DNA of 60,993 nucleotides from Gemmatimonadota bacterium (GTDB lineage Bacteria; Gemmatimonadota; Gemmatimonadetes; Longimicrobiales; Gaopeijiaceae): the NCBI GenBank assembly GCA_024638305.1, contig JAHEKN010000003.1, forward strand, positions 1 through 60,993. The letters run 5' to 3'. Below the pieces are notes generated by a model. That model searched no databases. It saw only the letters and a program-made list of their open reading frames with translations, and was not told the DNA's origin. Positions 1 through 8,513 of this stretch are shown here, in pieces. A program made the translations under genes and the position numbers. Numbering within the stretch: the stretch's first letter is position 1; the number at the start of each line of letters is the position of its first letter.

Positions 1-638
1 GCGAGCGGGATGAGTCGCTGGGCGGCCTCCCGCTCACCCAGGGAGTAGTTGAGCTGGACGAAGTCGAGCTCCTCGCGTCGGAGCACCTGCTCCATCTGCT
101 CGTACTGCCGCAGGAAGGAGGTCGTCACCCCGACGTAGCGGGTGCGTCCCTCGGCCTTCGCCTGGCGAATCGTGGCCAGGTGGATCTCCACGTCCCTGAG
201 GTTGTGCACCTGGTTCAGGTCGATCGTGGACCGTCCCCAGGTCCGGAGGGACCCTCGCTCCTGGGCGATTCCAGCATCGCGCCCCCCACCGGTCGAGATC
301 TTGGTCGCGAAGAAGAGGTCGTTTTGGATGCCGAGCTCCAGCACGAGCTCACCGGAAACCTGCTCGGAAGTCCCGTAAGAGGGCGCGGTATCGAAGAAAC
401 GCCCGCCGAGCTCGTGAAAGAGACGCAGCACCTCCCTCAGCGGCGCGCGCTCCTCCGGGGAAGGCCCAACGCTGAACGTGCGGGCGCTGCCCAACCCCAT
501 CGCGGGAATCGCCTCGCCAGACGAGGGAATCGCGCGTGTGAGTTGACCCTCCTGCGCTCGAGCGGGCACCGAGCCGATCAGCAACGCCGCCCCCGTTCCC
601 GCCCCGATCCTGAGCAACTCGCGTCGTGAGATGTGCAT
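1..638 (-). CDS. Exported aldo/keto reductase (3' end beyond the window)
   Basis: The N-terminal ~212 residues of an aldo/keto reductase run off the left edge. The start is ATG at 636-638 behind a GGGGGA ribosome site. The protein opens with SRREL then a hydrophobic run ending in ARAQ, a twin-arginine-like export signal, which is unusual for an NADPH-dependent family. The catalytic Asp-Tyr pair is visible in DTAPSYG, the Lys in ATKIS and the His in NQVHN, so the AKR tetrad looks intact. The family reduces aldehydes and ketones in a TIM barrel. The physiological substrate is unknown. It lies just downstream of the VOC gene on the same strand, within a group of exported catabolic enzymes. Tat export would let it fold with its cofactor first. 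The function call is firm; the periplasmic location is inferred from the signal. Confidence 0.85.
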   Translation of the reverse strand, partial: MHISRRELLRIGAGTGAALLIGSVPARAQEGQLTRAIPSSGEAIPAMGLGSARTFSVGPSPEERAPLREVLRLFHELGGRFFDTAPSYGTSEQVSGELVLELGIQNDLFFATKISTGGGRDAGIAQERGSLRTWGRSTIDLNQVHNLRDVEIHLATIRQAKAEGRTRYVGVTTSFLRQYEQMEQVLRREELDFVQLNYSLGEREAAQRLIPL

Positions 639-678
639 GGTTCGTCCCCCCTCGCCCCAGCGGCGAGCCGATCGTGAT

Positions 679-1515
679 CTAGTACGCGTCGAATCCCTCG
701 GTGAGCTCGATCCTCACACCGGAAGGATCGGTGAAGAATGCGATCGCCAGCTCGATACTCTCGATGTATCGGTACGGCACTTCGAACGTGATGCCGCGGG
801 CCTCGAGGGCGGCGCAGAAAGCCTCGAGCCCATCGACCTCGAATCCGATGTGGTCGATGGCCCGGCCGCGGGTGGCGGCCCGCTCCCCGCGCGACCCGTT
901 GAAGCTCAGGTTCATCCCGGGCGCGTCGGCCGTGGTCTCGATCGAGCCCCGCGCCCGTGGCGTGAGCGCGAAGAGGTCCACGTACCAGTCCATCAGCTCC
1001 CCGAAGCCGGCGGTGAAGAAGTGCACGTGGTACGAAGACGCCCGCACGGAGAGGCTCGTGTCTTCCTGGATCTCGATCTTCACGCCGTCCGGCGCCATCA
1101 GGTACGCGTTGCGCCCGCCTTCCACGCCGATGAATTCGGGGCGAGCCTCGTACCCGGCCTCCTCCCACGCCTCGACGACATCGTCGAAGTCGCGGACAAG
1201 GACGCCTACGTGGTCCATGACGCTGCCCTCGGAATCGCCCGTGGGTTCGCGCCCGCTGAACACCATCAGCATGCCGGGGATCTTCACCGTCACGAGCGAG
1301 CCCTTCTGCACACGCACGCCGTCGAAGTGCTCGACCCAGATCCGTACGTGCTCCTCTACGTCGGTCACGTTCAGGTGCACGTGGGCGAACGTGACGCCGG
1401 CCTCGTTGGGCGGGGCCAACTGGGCTGCGCTCAAGGGCGGAATGGCCAGCCCCACGGCGATCAGCCATGTGAGCGCCCCGCCGCGGCGGCGGGTCCCGGT
1501 CCAAAGCTTCGACAT
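679..1515 (-). CDS. Exported VOC-superfamily (glyoxalase/dioxygenase-like) protein
   Basis: A 278-residue protein with two vicinal-oxygen-chelate modules. The first begins at VTFAHVHLNVTDVEEH and the second near SYHVHFFTAGFGELMDWY, and the segment ends with DPSGVRIEL, the typical closing strand of a VOC fold. The HVHLN and HVHFF strands supply the usual metal-binding His positions. The start at 1515 is chosen because it has a GGGAG ribosome site and gives a clean Sec signal (basic MSKLWTGTRRR, hydrophobic core, cleavage near LSAAQ). A longer reading adds about 40 residues without signal character. VOC proteins include glyoxalase I, extradiol dioxygenases and epimerases; the sequence does not tell which. 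It shares its strand with the exported AKR and TIM-barrel enzyme, suggesting one catabolic transcript. Confidence 0.8.
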   Translation of the reverse strand: MSKLWTGTRRRGGALTWLIAVGLAIPPLSAAQLAPPNEAGVTFAHVHLNVTDVEEHVRIWVEHFDGVRVQKGSLVTVKIPGMLMVFSGREPTGDSEGSVMDHVGVLVRDFDDVVEAWEEAGYEARPEFIGVEGGRNAYLMAPDGVKIEIQEDTSLSVRASSYHVHFFTAGFGELMDWYVDLFALTPRARGSIETTADAPGMNLSFNGSRGERAATRGRAIDHIGFEVDGLEAFCAALEARGITFEVPYRYIESIELAIAFFTDPSGVRIELTEGFDAY

Positions 1516-1550
1516 GCCAATGCTCCCTGTGGGGGATGGGCGATCGGCCC

Positions 1551-2471
1551 TCACAGGACCCCCGCCTCTCGCATCACCGACTCGCACTTCCGTCTGATCT
1601 CGGTCGCCACGGCGTACGGATCCGCTTGCGTCCACTCCGCACGGAACAGCTCGACCGACAGCGGTCCGGCATAGCCTTTGTCGACGAGCTTCTGGATCAT
1701 GCGTCCGACCGGCGCGACTCCGTCCCCGGGGATCAGCCTCGAGTCGTTGTCGATCAGCTCGCGTGGCGTGTCGAGCAGGTCCTGAAAATGCGCGTGCGCC
1801 AGCTCACCGGGGAGGAGGAGCTCGAGGTCCTCGAGCTTGCTCAGTCCCGACCAGAAGTGGAAGAAGTCGAGCATGGGTCGGACGCTCGGATGGTCCGCCT
1901 CACGTGTGACGGACAGGACCGACGTGAGCGTCGCGAGGTGGCTCGACGTTCGCAGGAACTCGATCATCGCGGTCAGCCCGTACTCTCGTGCGATTTCGCC
2001 CGCCTCGTGGACCGCGCCGGGCGTGGCGCGGAAGTCCTCCGGAGTCACACGCCGGGTCGTGATCGACGGACAGTAGATCTTCCCCAGTCCGAGGGTGGAA
2101 TACTGATCGCATCTCCTCCGCCATGTTTCGAGCGACGCCGCGCGTGCAGGACCTGGAATCCAGAGGTCGGGCAGGACCGCCGCCGCCGACACCGCAGTCA
2201 GGCCGTTGTCGGCCAGGACGCTGCCGGCGGCCGCGAGCGAATCGTCCCGCAGGAACCCGTCGAGGAGCCGATCGCTCAACTCGACGTAGCGAATGCCAGC
2301 GCGTGCCCAGCCCTCCAGCGAGCCCCGGAATCCGGATCCGGCGGACGTGTTCTGGTGGATGGCGAGCTGCATCGAGACGTGCGTTCCGCTCCCGATCCCG
2401 CCGGCTGGCCGGAGGGGGCCTGTCAGCGGAGCAGCCAGCGAAGCACGGAGAAAATCTCGGCGGGTAGGCAC
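1551..2471 (-). CDS. Exported sugar-phosphate isomerase/epimerase-like TIM barrel (xylose isomerase-like family)
   Basis: A 306-residue protein beginning TRRDFLRASLAAP, a twin-arginine signal. The body matches the AP endonuclease 2 / xylose isomerase-like TIM barrel. It has MQLAIHQN near the first strand, a Glu in MIEFLR, an Asp-His pair in MLDFFHFW, HAHFQD, and a closing Glu in LSVELFR. These acids and histidines are the usual divalent-metal ligands. The start is a GTG with no clear ribosome site. It is divergent from the amine oxidase, sharing a ~75-bp intergenic region. Family members isomerise or epimerise keto-sugars and related polyols. With Gfo/Idh and DUF1080 genes elsewhere in the window, a role in periplasmic sugar modification is plausible but inferred. 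Confidence 0.78.
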   Translation of the reverse strand: MPTRRDFLRASLAAPLTGPLRPAGGIGSGTHVSMQLAIHQNTSAGSGFRGSLEGWARAGIRYVELSDRLLDGFLRDDSLAAAGSVLADNGLTAVSAAAVLPDLWIPGPARAASLETWRRRCDQYSTLGLGKIYCPSITTRRVTPEDFRATPGAVHEAGEIAREYGLTAMIEFLRTSSHLATLTSVLSVTREADHPSVRPMLDFFHFWSGLSKLEDLELLLPGELAHAHFQDLLDTPRELIDNDSRLIPGDGVAPVGRMIQKLVDKGYAGPLSVELFRAEWTQADPYAVATEIRRKCESVMREAGVL

Positions 2472-2547
2472 GGAACGTACTGTATTGCCCGCTAGGCGGA
2501 GCCGCTACATTGCCGGCGCCGCCGCCCAGCCGAACCACGGTAAGGAG
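2472..2547. promoter_or_regulatory. Divergent intergenic region, probable back-to-back promoters
   Basis: A short gap separates divergently transcribed catabolic genes. It is locally AT-richer than its surroundings. A TTGCCC / TACATT pair with 15-bp spacing faces the amine oxidase, and a TACAGT element faces the isomerase about 7 bp from its GTG. Neither pair is a strong consensus match, so only the presence of promoters, not their exact boxes, is supported. Confidence 0.35.
2542..2547 (+). promoter_or_regulatory. Ribosome binding site AAGGAG that bears on the amine oxidase start
   Basis: AAGGAG directly abuts the ATG at 2548 (no spacer) but sits 6 bp before an in-frame GTG at 2554. Normal spacing therefore favours GTG 2554 as the initiation codon, two residues shorter than the ATG reading. 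Either start keeps the whole twin-arginine signal. Confidence 0.55.
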
Positions 2548-4086
2548 ATGCGTGTGGATCATCCCATCCTGACGCGGCGGCAGGTGCTTCAGCGCTTCGG
2601 GGTCCTCGGGGGCTCCTCGCTGATGCTGAGCGCGATGGACGCATGGGACCTGATGGGACAGCCCTCCCGGCCGCGTCCCGGGCTCAGTGGATCCCGCCCC
2701 GACGTCCGGGTGGTCGTCCTGGGAGGCGGGCTTTCTGGCCTGGTGGCTGGCTACGAGCTCGGCAAGCTGCAGTACGACTACCACGTCCTGGAAGCGCGCG
2801 ACTGGGTGGGCGGGCTCTGTTGGACCGTGCGCCGGGGAGACACACACACGGAAGTCGATGGGGAGACCCAGGTATGCGATTTCGACGGGGGCCTGTACTT
2901 CAATGCGGGCGCCTGGCGGATCCCCAACCGGGATCGTGCGGTCTTGGATTACTGCCGTGAGCTCGGCGTCGCGCTCGAGAAGTTCGTCGACTGGAGCGAT
3001 GCCAACTACCTGTACGAGGAGAACGAGGAGCTAGGACCGCTCTCGGGCAAGCCGATACGCCTGCGGGAGCTGAAAGCCGACCTGTGGGGATCCACGACCG
3101 AGCTGCTCGTCAAGGCAATGGACCAGGGGGAAATCGACGTCCCGCTCACGACCGAGGACCGCGAGCGGCTCGTGGAGTTCCTGGTCCGCGCTGGCTTCCT
3201 CGACTCCGAGGACCACGTCTATCGTCCGCCCACTCAGCGAGGCCCGGATGAGCGACTCGATCTGAGCGCGCTGCTCCAGTCTCGATTCGGGCTTCGGGTG
3301 CGGTCGCTCCACTCGGGTGTCGCGGGGCCCGATCCCCTTTTCCAGCCCGTCGGAGGGATGCAGCAGATTCCCTACGCATTCCAGAGAGCCATCGGGCACC
3401 GGATCACACTCGGGGCGGAGGTCACCTCCATCCGGCAATCGGAGGACCAAGTCCGGGTGACGTACCGCGACACGCGCACGGGCGAGCAGACCCGCATCTC
3501 GGCCGACTACTGCATTTGTTGCCTGCCCATGTCGGTGCTCCAGAGCCTCGACGTGGACTTCTCCGCCCAGATGGCCGAGGCGGTGTCCAACACCGGACAC
3601 AGTTCGTCCGCCAAGATGGGGCTCCAGATGGGTCGGCGGTTCTGGGAGGAGGACGACGGGATCTTCGGCGGACACCTGTGGAGCCGGAGTCTCCAGCTCG
3701 GCGAGTTCTCCTATCCCTCGAACGACTACTTCACCCGGAAGGGCGTCCTGCTGGGCTACTACGGCGGCGGAGACCAGGCCGGGCTGTCGGAGCAGCCGAT
3801 CGCGGCGCGCGTGCAGCACGTGCTCAGCCAGGCCGGCAAGGTGCATCCGCAGATTCGCGAGGAATTCGAGAGCGCCTATTCGGTGTGGTGGCAGAAGGTC
3901 CCTTACAGCATGGGGGCATACGGCCGCACGCCGCCCGAGGAGCTGCGGGAGCAGTTGCACCGTCCCGATGGTCGGATCTATCTGGGCTCGGCCGGGACGG
4001 GCGACCGCCCCGCGTGGCTCGAGGGCGCCATCCAGGCGGCCTGGCGCACGGTCGAGTCGCTCCACCGGCGGGTGGAGCAGGGCTGA
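2548..4086 (+). CDS. Flavin-containing amine oxidase, Tat-exported
   Basis: 512 residues. The N-terminus has LTRRQVLQRFG followed by a hydrophobic stretch, a twin-arginine signal. From about residue 53, VVVLGGGLSGLVAGYEL is the Rossmann FAD-binding motif, followed by LEAR and DWVGG, the usual second part of the amine-oxidase signature. Near residue 475, YLGSAGTGDRPAWLEGAI is the C-terminal flavin-contact motif of the monoamine/polyamine oxidase family. These enzymes oxidise C-N bonds using FAD and oxygen or another acceptor. The substrate cannot be read from sequence. Export with bound FAD fits the Tat route. It is transcribed alone, convergent with the NHL/PQQ pair. A reading that extends to 2293 overlaps the divergent gene and is rejected. 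Confidence 0.86.
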   Translation: MRVDHPILTRRQVLQRFGVLGGSSLMLSAMDAWDLMGQPSRPRPGLSGSRPDVRVVVLGGGLSGLVAGYELGKLQYDYHVLEARDWVGGLCWTVRRGDTHTEVDGETQVCDFDGGLYFNAGAWRIPNRDRAVLDYCRELGVALEKFVDWSDANYLYEENEELGPLSGKPIRLRELKADLWGSTTELLVKAMDQGEIDVPLTTEDRERLVEFLVRAGFLDSEDHVYRPPTQRGPDERLDLSALLQSRFGLRVRSLHSGVAGPDPLFQPVGGMQQIPYAFQRAIGHRITLGAEVTSIRQSEDQVRVTYRDTRTGEQTRISADYCICCLPMSVLQSLDVDFSAQMAEAVSNTGHSSSAKMGLQMGRRFWEEDDGIFGGHLWSRSLQLGEFSYPSNDYFTRKGVLLGYYGGGDQAGLSEQPIAARVQHVLSQAGKVHPQIREEFESAYSVWWQKVPYSMGAYGRTPPEELREQLHRPDGRIYLGSAGTGDRPAWLEGAIQAAWRTVESLHRRVEQG

Positions 4087-4105
4087 CGCCGGGACGAACC
4101 CGGAC

Positions 4106-5293
4106 CTAGGGCCGCGATCCGGGCCAGACCACGCCCTGATCCCGCCGAGTGACCGGACCCATGCCCATGTACACGAACTTCTGGACCCGCTTCCCCTCGT
4201 AGGTCTCGGTCGTGTAGATGTTGCCCCGCGAATCGGTGGCGATGCTGTGCACACCGTAGAACTGACCCGGCTGCCGACCTCCATCCCCGAACGACGTCAG
4301 GATCTGCATGGAGCCCCGCTCGATGATGTGGACCTTCATGTTCTTCCCGTCGGCCAGGTAGATGAAGCGCTGCTCGGGATCCCTGGAAAAGGCGATATCC
4401 CAGGTGGACCCGCTGCCGAGCGTTCTCGGCGCCACCATCAACTCGCTCACGAAGGAACCGTCGGTCCGAAACACCTGAATCCGGTCGTTGGCGCGATCGC
4501 AGACGTACACCAGGCCGTCGTGCGACGGCTCCGCGCAGTGCACCGGATTGCGGAACTGTTGCGCGGGAGGGGCGTCGGGGTCGTAGAGTCCGAGATCCGC
4601 GTCGTCCGGCTCGTTTCCGTACGCGCCCCAGTAGCGCTCGAGCTCACCGGTGGTCGCGTCGAGCACCGCCACCCGCTTGTGCCCATAGCCGTCGGCCACG
4701 TAGGCCTCGACGCCCTGCGCATCGAACGAGATTTTGGCCACCCGCCCGAAATGCTCCGCGGTGTTGCTGTCCAGCTCGAGGCCGAGTCCGGGGACCCCGA
4801 ACTGGGCCAGGAACTCACCCGAGCGCGTGAACTTCAGGATGTGCGAGTCGGCGGCGCCGTTTCCTCCGATCCACACGTTGTCCATCGGGTCGATCGTGAT
4901 CCCATGGTTCGACGTGGGCCAGTCGTAACCTTCCCCCGGGCCGCCCCAGGATCCCACGAGGTTTCCGTCAGGGTCGAACTCAAGGACGTTGGGCGCCGGG
5001 ATGCAGCACTCGGCCGTGGGGGGATCGGCGGCCGCGCCGATCTCGTTGTCGTTGAACGTGGTCTGCCGGTGGATGACGAATACGTGGTCCCGTGAATCCA
5101 CGCCCACGCCTATGGTGGAGCCCATGATCCAGTGGTTGGGCAGGGGTCGGGGCCATAGCGGATCCACCTCGAAGATCGGCGCCTGCGGCCCGTCCGCCGT
5201 GGCAGCCCGCTCGAGCGCGGCTTCTCCGCACGCGAGCGCGACGATCGAAACGGCCAACGCCCCACCGGCGAACCACTCGCGTCCGCGGGTCAT
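4106..5293 (-). CDS. NHL-repeat beta-propeller lipoprotein
   Basis: 395 residues. Signal with a lipobox-like SIVALAC at about residues 17-22, so probably an outer-membrane or periplasmic lipoprotein. The mature part holds repeated NHL-type blades, e.g. GVGVDSRDHVFVIHR, ITIDPMDNVWIGG, VAKISFDAQGVEAYVADG, AEPSHDGLVYVCDR and SIATDSRGNIYTTE, enough for a six-bladed propeller. The closest recognised architecture is the peptidyl-hydroxyglycine lyase-like / NHL propeller group common in this type of bacteria. No catalytic assignment can be made. A strong GGAGGAAGAC ribosome site precedes the ATG. It begins 12 bp after the PQQ dehydrogenase stop codon, so the two are very probably co-transcribed and may act on or carry the same substrate. 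Confidence 0.8.
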   Translation of the reverse strand: MTRGREWFAGGALAVSIVALACGEAALERAATADGPQAPIFEVDPLWPRPLPNHWIMGSTIGVGVDSRDHVFVIHRQTTFNDNEIGAAADPPTAECCIPAPNVLEFDPDGNLVGSWGGPGEGYDWPTSNHGITIDPMDNVWIGGNGAADSHILKFTRSGEFLAQFGVPGLGLELDSNTAEHFGRVAKISFDAQGVEAYVADGYGHKRVAVLDATTGELERYWGAYGNEPDDADLGLYDPDAPPAQQFRNPVHCAEPSHDGLVYVCDRANDRIQVFRTDGSFVSELMVAPRTLGSGSTWDIAFSRDPEQRFIYLADGKNMKVHIIERGSMQILTSFGDGGRQPGQFYGVHSIATDSRGNIYTTETYEGKRVQKFVYMGMGPVTRRDQGVVWPGSRP

Positions 5294-5305
5294 GTCTTCC
5301 TCCGG

Positions 5306-7285
5306 TCAGCTTGGGGGAAGTGCCAGCGCGACCAGCTCCGACGGCTCGCCACCACCCCCCACGGAGAGAACCACGTACTGCCGCCCCTCGTGCATGTAGG
5401 TCATGGGCAGTCCGGACTGGGCGTTGGGCAGCTCGATCTCGGCCAGGATCTCCCCGGTCTTCTTGTCGTGCGCCCGAAAGACGGCGTCTCCAGCCATGCC
5501 TTCGCCCGCGAAGAGGAGGGAGCGGGTCACCAACACGCCCGCTCGCGAGATCTTCCCCGTGCGCGGAATCGACGCCGGCTCGAGATCGAGCCGCTCGGCC
5601 ACGAAATCGGGGGTGTCGCCATTGGCGATCATCCAGGCGTGCTCCCCGGTCGAGAGGTCGATCGCGGTGATACGCCCCCAGGGCGGCTTCACGATCGGGA
5701 TCCCCGGCGCCACCTGAGCCCGGCCGAAGCCCTGGATGTACCGCATGTCCGAGTTGTCGCCGCCCTCGGACAGGGCGAGGACGAACGGGTTCGTCTGCGT
5801 CCCCACATACAGGTAGCCCGTCTCGGGATCGATCGCTCCCCCCTCCCAGTTCGCGCCGCCGGTGGAGTATGGAAGCATCAGGGTGCCCCGCGTGCCATCC
5901 TCCGCTCGGGCCAGGGAGGGCGGACTGTACAGAGGGCCCATTCGGTAGGCGCTGGCGACCTCGGCCGCGCGGGCCCGGATCTCGGGCGTGAAGTCGATCA
6001 GGTCGTCCTCGCTGAAACCCTGACGGTCATAGGGCGCGGGCTTGGTCGGAAACGGTTGCGTGGGCGACGTCCATTCGCCGGGCACGTCGGTCTGCGGTAC
6101 CGGCCGTTCCTCGATCGGCCAGATCGGCTCCCCGGTGACGCGGTCGAACACGAACGCGAAGTTCTGCTTGGTGAGCTGTACGACGACCTTGCGAGGCCGA
6201 CCCTCGATCTCGATGTCGGCCAGGATGGGAGCCGCCGGGTTGTCCATGTCCCAGATGTCGTGGTGGACCGTCTGGAAGTGCCATACCCGCTCGCCCGTGC
6301 GGCTGTCGAGCACCAGCAGGCTCGTCGAGAAGAGGTTGTTGCCCGGACGGTGGCCCCCGTAGAAGTCGCCTGTGGCCGCCTCCGTGGGCACGTACACGTA
6401 TCCGGTCTCCGGGTCGAACGTGATCGGAGCCCAGGACGCGGCGTTCCCCGTGTAGGACCAGGAGTCGTCCCCCCACGTGTCGTGGCCGGCCTCACCCGGC
6501 TCGGGAATCGTCTTGAACGTCCAGAGAAGGCGGCCCGTCCGTGCATCGAAGCCCCGGATGTCACCGGGCGTGTTCACCATGGATGGCGGCCGAAAGCCCA
6601 CGTGGTGTGCCGAGCCCACCACGATCACGTCTCCGACGATGGTGGGAGGGGAGCTGGCCCCGATGGTCCCCACCAGATCGACGCCGTCCCGCTTCCGATG
6701 GTTCTCCATGAGGTCCACGACGCCCTGGTTCCCGAAGCCGGGGACGGGCTTGCCGGTCGCGGCGTCCAGCGCGGCCATGTGGTAGCCTGGCGTCACGACG
6801 ACGATGCGCGCGCCACCGGTCCCGTCCTCCCAGTACGCCACCCCCCGCCCCGGGTTGGCGCGAGGGGCCGCTTCCAGTCGCTCGCCCTCCTCCATTCGCC
6901 ACATCCAGAGCGTCTCGCCCGTCCCGGCGTCGATGGCCACGACACTGCGGCGAATGCCGGCCGTCGCGTAGAGGACGCCATCCACCATCAGCGGGGTCGT
7001 GGAGCTCCGGATGTTCGGGCTGGTCCCGAAGTTCCGTGCGTTCCACCGCCATGCGACCTCAAGGTCCGCCACGTTGCCCGCATGGATCTGGTCGAGGGGC
7101 GCGTAGCGGGTATGCCCGGGATCTCCACCGTACGTATGCCAGGCTCCGTCGGCGGCGCCGCCCTGAGGCGCCGCCGGCTCGGGGGAGAGCGCCAACAGGA
7201 CGATCGACGCGAGGAGGGCCGAAGCGACCGGACGTAGGACCGATCCAGGGGCGGCGATGAGAGCGAGAGCGCCGCGTACGGGCAT
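5306..7285 (-). CDS. PQQ-binding-like beta-propeller dehydrogenase (quinoprotein glucose/alcohol dehydrogenase-like), exported
   Basis: 659 residues from the chosen ATG at 7285. This gives a Sec-type signal (MPVRGALAL, hydrophobic segment, Pro/Ala-rich cleavage zone). The mature protein opens with WHTYGGDPGHTRYAPLDQI, typical of the eight-bladed quinoprotein fold. It then shows repeated tryptophan-docking blades such as DAGTGETLWMWR, DARTGRLLWTFK, DSRTGERVWHFQ, DRVTGEPIWPIE and DLSTGEHAWMI. No fused cytochrome c domain (CxxCH) or N-terminal membrane bundle is present, so electrons would go to a separate acceptor. The family oxidises sugars or alcohols with PQQ in the periplasm. The substrate is unknown and no PQQ synthesis genes are in the window. 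It is co-transcribed with the NHL lipoprotein. Confidence 0.84.
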   Translation of the reverse strand: MPVRGALALIAAPGSVLRPVASALLASIVLLALSPEPAAPQGGAADGAWHTYGGDPGHTRYAPLDQIHAGNVADLEVAWRWNARNFGTSPNIRSSTTPLMVDGVLYATAGIRRSVVAIDAGTGETLWMWRMEEGERLEAAPRANPGRGVAYWEDGTGGARIVVVTPGYHMAALDAATGKPVPGFGNQGVVDLMENHRKRDGVDLVGTIGASSPPTIVGDVIVVGSAHHVGFRPPSMVNTPGDIRGFDARTGRLLWTFKTIPEPGEAGHDTWGDDSWSYTGNAASWAPITFDPETGYVYVPTEAATGDFYGGHRPGNNLFSTSLLVLDSRTGERVWHFQTVHHDIWDMDNPAAPILADIEIEGRPRKVVVQLTKQNFAFVFDRVTGEPIWPIEERPVPQTDVPGEWTSPTQPFPTKPAPYDRQGFSEDDLIDFTPEIRARAAEVASAYRMGPLYSPPSLARAEDGTRGTLMLPYSTGGANWEGGAIDPETGYLYVGTQTNPFVLALSEGGDNSDMRYIQGFGRAQVAPGIPIVKPPWGRITAIDLSTGEHAWMIANGDTPDFVAERLDLEPASIPRTGKISRAGVLVTRSLLFAGEGMAGDAVFRAHDKKTGEILAEIELPNAQSGLPMTYMHEGRQYVVLSVGGGGEPSELVALALPPS

Positions 7286-7414
7286 GCGCGCATCCAGGTA
7301 GTGAGGAATCGACACAACGTGCGGGCGCGATCGGCGGCTCGCCAGATGCGGGCAGTTGGCCGGGGTCCTCGACCCGCGCGCCTGCTCGGGCACCGCCGGG
7401 CTCAGCCCCTCGAT

Positions 7415-7822
7415 TCAGCGAATCACGGTCAGGGTCGAGAGAGCCAGGTTGTTCGCGAGCTGCCACTGCACCACGACCCCCGGTGCGATGATGACCTCCC
7501 GCGATATGAGCGGATCTCCATAGCCCATGGGCTGGGCGAGGAACGCGATCGCGCTCGATTCGACGATCTCCCGCGGAATCGTCATGCTGACCCGGCCGGC
7601 TGCCCTGACCCGGCCCAGGCGGTACCGCGTGGCCCCGACGGACAGCACGTAGATGTCGATGTCCTGGGTACGCGAGTTCACCACGCGGAGCTCAACGCCC
7701 TCGTCGGGGTCCGCGGGAGAAACGGCCGGCGTCGGCTCCGGGCCGGATGCGCAGGCCGGCGCCCCAGAGGCCAGCAAGAGGCATGCAGTCCTTCGGAGGG
7801 ATCGGGGGGCCACAGTCCGCAT
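7415..7822 (-). CDS. Small secreted/lipoprotein-like protein of unknown function
   Basis: 135 residues. The ATG at 7822 has a good GGAGG ribosome site and yields a signal (RSLRRTACLLLASGAPAC) with a Cys at about residue 24 that could be lipidated. An upstream reading into the divergent gene is rejected. After a Pro/Asp-rich linker, the rest is one compact beta-rich domain (VELRVVNSRTQDIDIYVLS, RYRLGRV, VSMTIPREIV, PGVVVQWQL). I do not recognise the family. It lies upstream of the PQQ gene on the same strand with a 129-bp gap, and faces away from the small membrane-protein gene. Confidence 0.6.
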   Translation of the reverse strand: MRTVAPRSLRRTACLLLASGAPACASGPEPTPAVSPADPDEGVELRVVNSRTQDIDIYVLSVGATRYRLGRVRAAGRVSMTIPREIVESSAIAFLAQPMGYGDPLISREVIIAPGVVVQWQLANNLALSTLTVIR

Positions 7823-8041
7823 TCTGCCTCCAGGCATCGGAATCGGTGGTCCACCTCCACAGTACATGCCGGCGCCGACGCCTTCCACCGCGGCGTGCGC
7901 GGCCCGGTCGGCGGAGCTCGGGATGCGGATGCTTAGGTGCGGTCCCGCGCCTTTCTGCACGTGATCGCTGACCGTACTCTTTCCTGCTGTATCCGCCGGT
8001 CCTCTACGACCGACGGGGCGCCACACCACCAGGAGCGCACC

Positions 8042-8464
8042 ATGAACGGTCAGAAGTTCCTCGTCGCGACGGTCGCGGGCGGAATCGCTTTGTTCGTGCT
8101 GGGCTTTATCTTGTGGGGTCTCCTCTTCATGAGCTTCTTCCAGGCGCACGCGACGGCGGACGTCATGAAGGAGGTGCCGACGTTCTGGGCCTTGATCCTC
8201 GGTCAGTTGTCCTTCGCTGCGTTGCTGACCGTGATCATCGGCAAGTGGGCCGGAACAACCGGCGTCGTGCCCGGCATGAAGACCGCGGCGCTGGTCGGAT
8301 TGCTCATGGCGCTCGGGATCGACTTCACCCTCTTCGCGACGGCCGAGATGATGGACCTCACGGCGACCTTGGTCGACCCGCTTCTGGTGACGGTCCAGTC
8401 GGGAGGTGCGGGGGCCGTTATCGGCGGGCTGCTGGGAAGAGGAGCGGACGGAACCGCCGCCTGA
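8042..8464 (+). CDS. Small integral membrane protein, about four transmembrane segments (DUF1761-like)
   Basis: 140 residues. Start ATG 8042 follows CCAGGAGCGCACC, giving AGGAG at good spacing. Hydrophobic segments lie at about residues 5-29 (FLVATVAGGIALFVLGFILW), 45-65, 78-95 and 110-130. The Gly-rich first helix with a following FF..HAT loop resembles DUF1761 proteins, which have no known biochemical role. It is a single gene ending at a strong bidirectional terminator. The upstream 219-bp gap to the divergent lipoprotein gene is non-coding and should hold both promoters. Confidence 0.7.
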   Translation: MNGQKFLVATVAGGIALFVLGFILWGLLFMSFFQAHATADVMKEVPTFWALILGQLSFAALLTVIIGKWAGTTGVVPGMKTAALVGLLMALGIDFTLFATAEMMDLTATLVDPLLVTVQSGGAGAVIGGLLGRGADGTAA

Positions 8465-8477
8465 TCACCCGATCGGT

Positions 8478-8503
8478 GGGGTGCGCCCTGGCGGGCGCAC
8501 CCC
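8478..8503. terminator. Bidirectional hairpin terminator between convergent genes
   Basis: A perfect 11-bp GC stem (GGGGTGCGCCC / GGGCGCACCCC) with a TGGC loop lies between the convergent stop codons at 8464 and 8514. There is no U-tract on either side, as is common in GC-rich genomes. Confidence 0.7.
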
Positions 8504-8513
8504 TGCCGTACCG

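Noticed and set aside
4087..4105. Short CCGGG/CCCGG hairpin between convergent genes as a terminator
   Set aside because: Only a 5-bp stem and no T-run; too weak to call.
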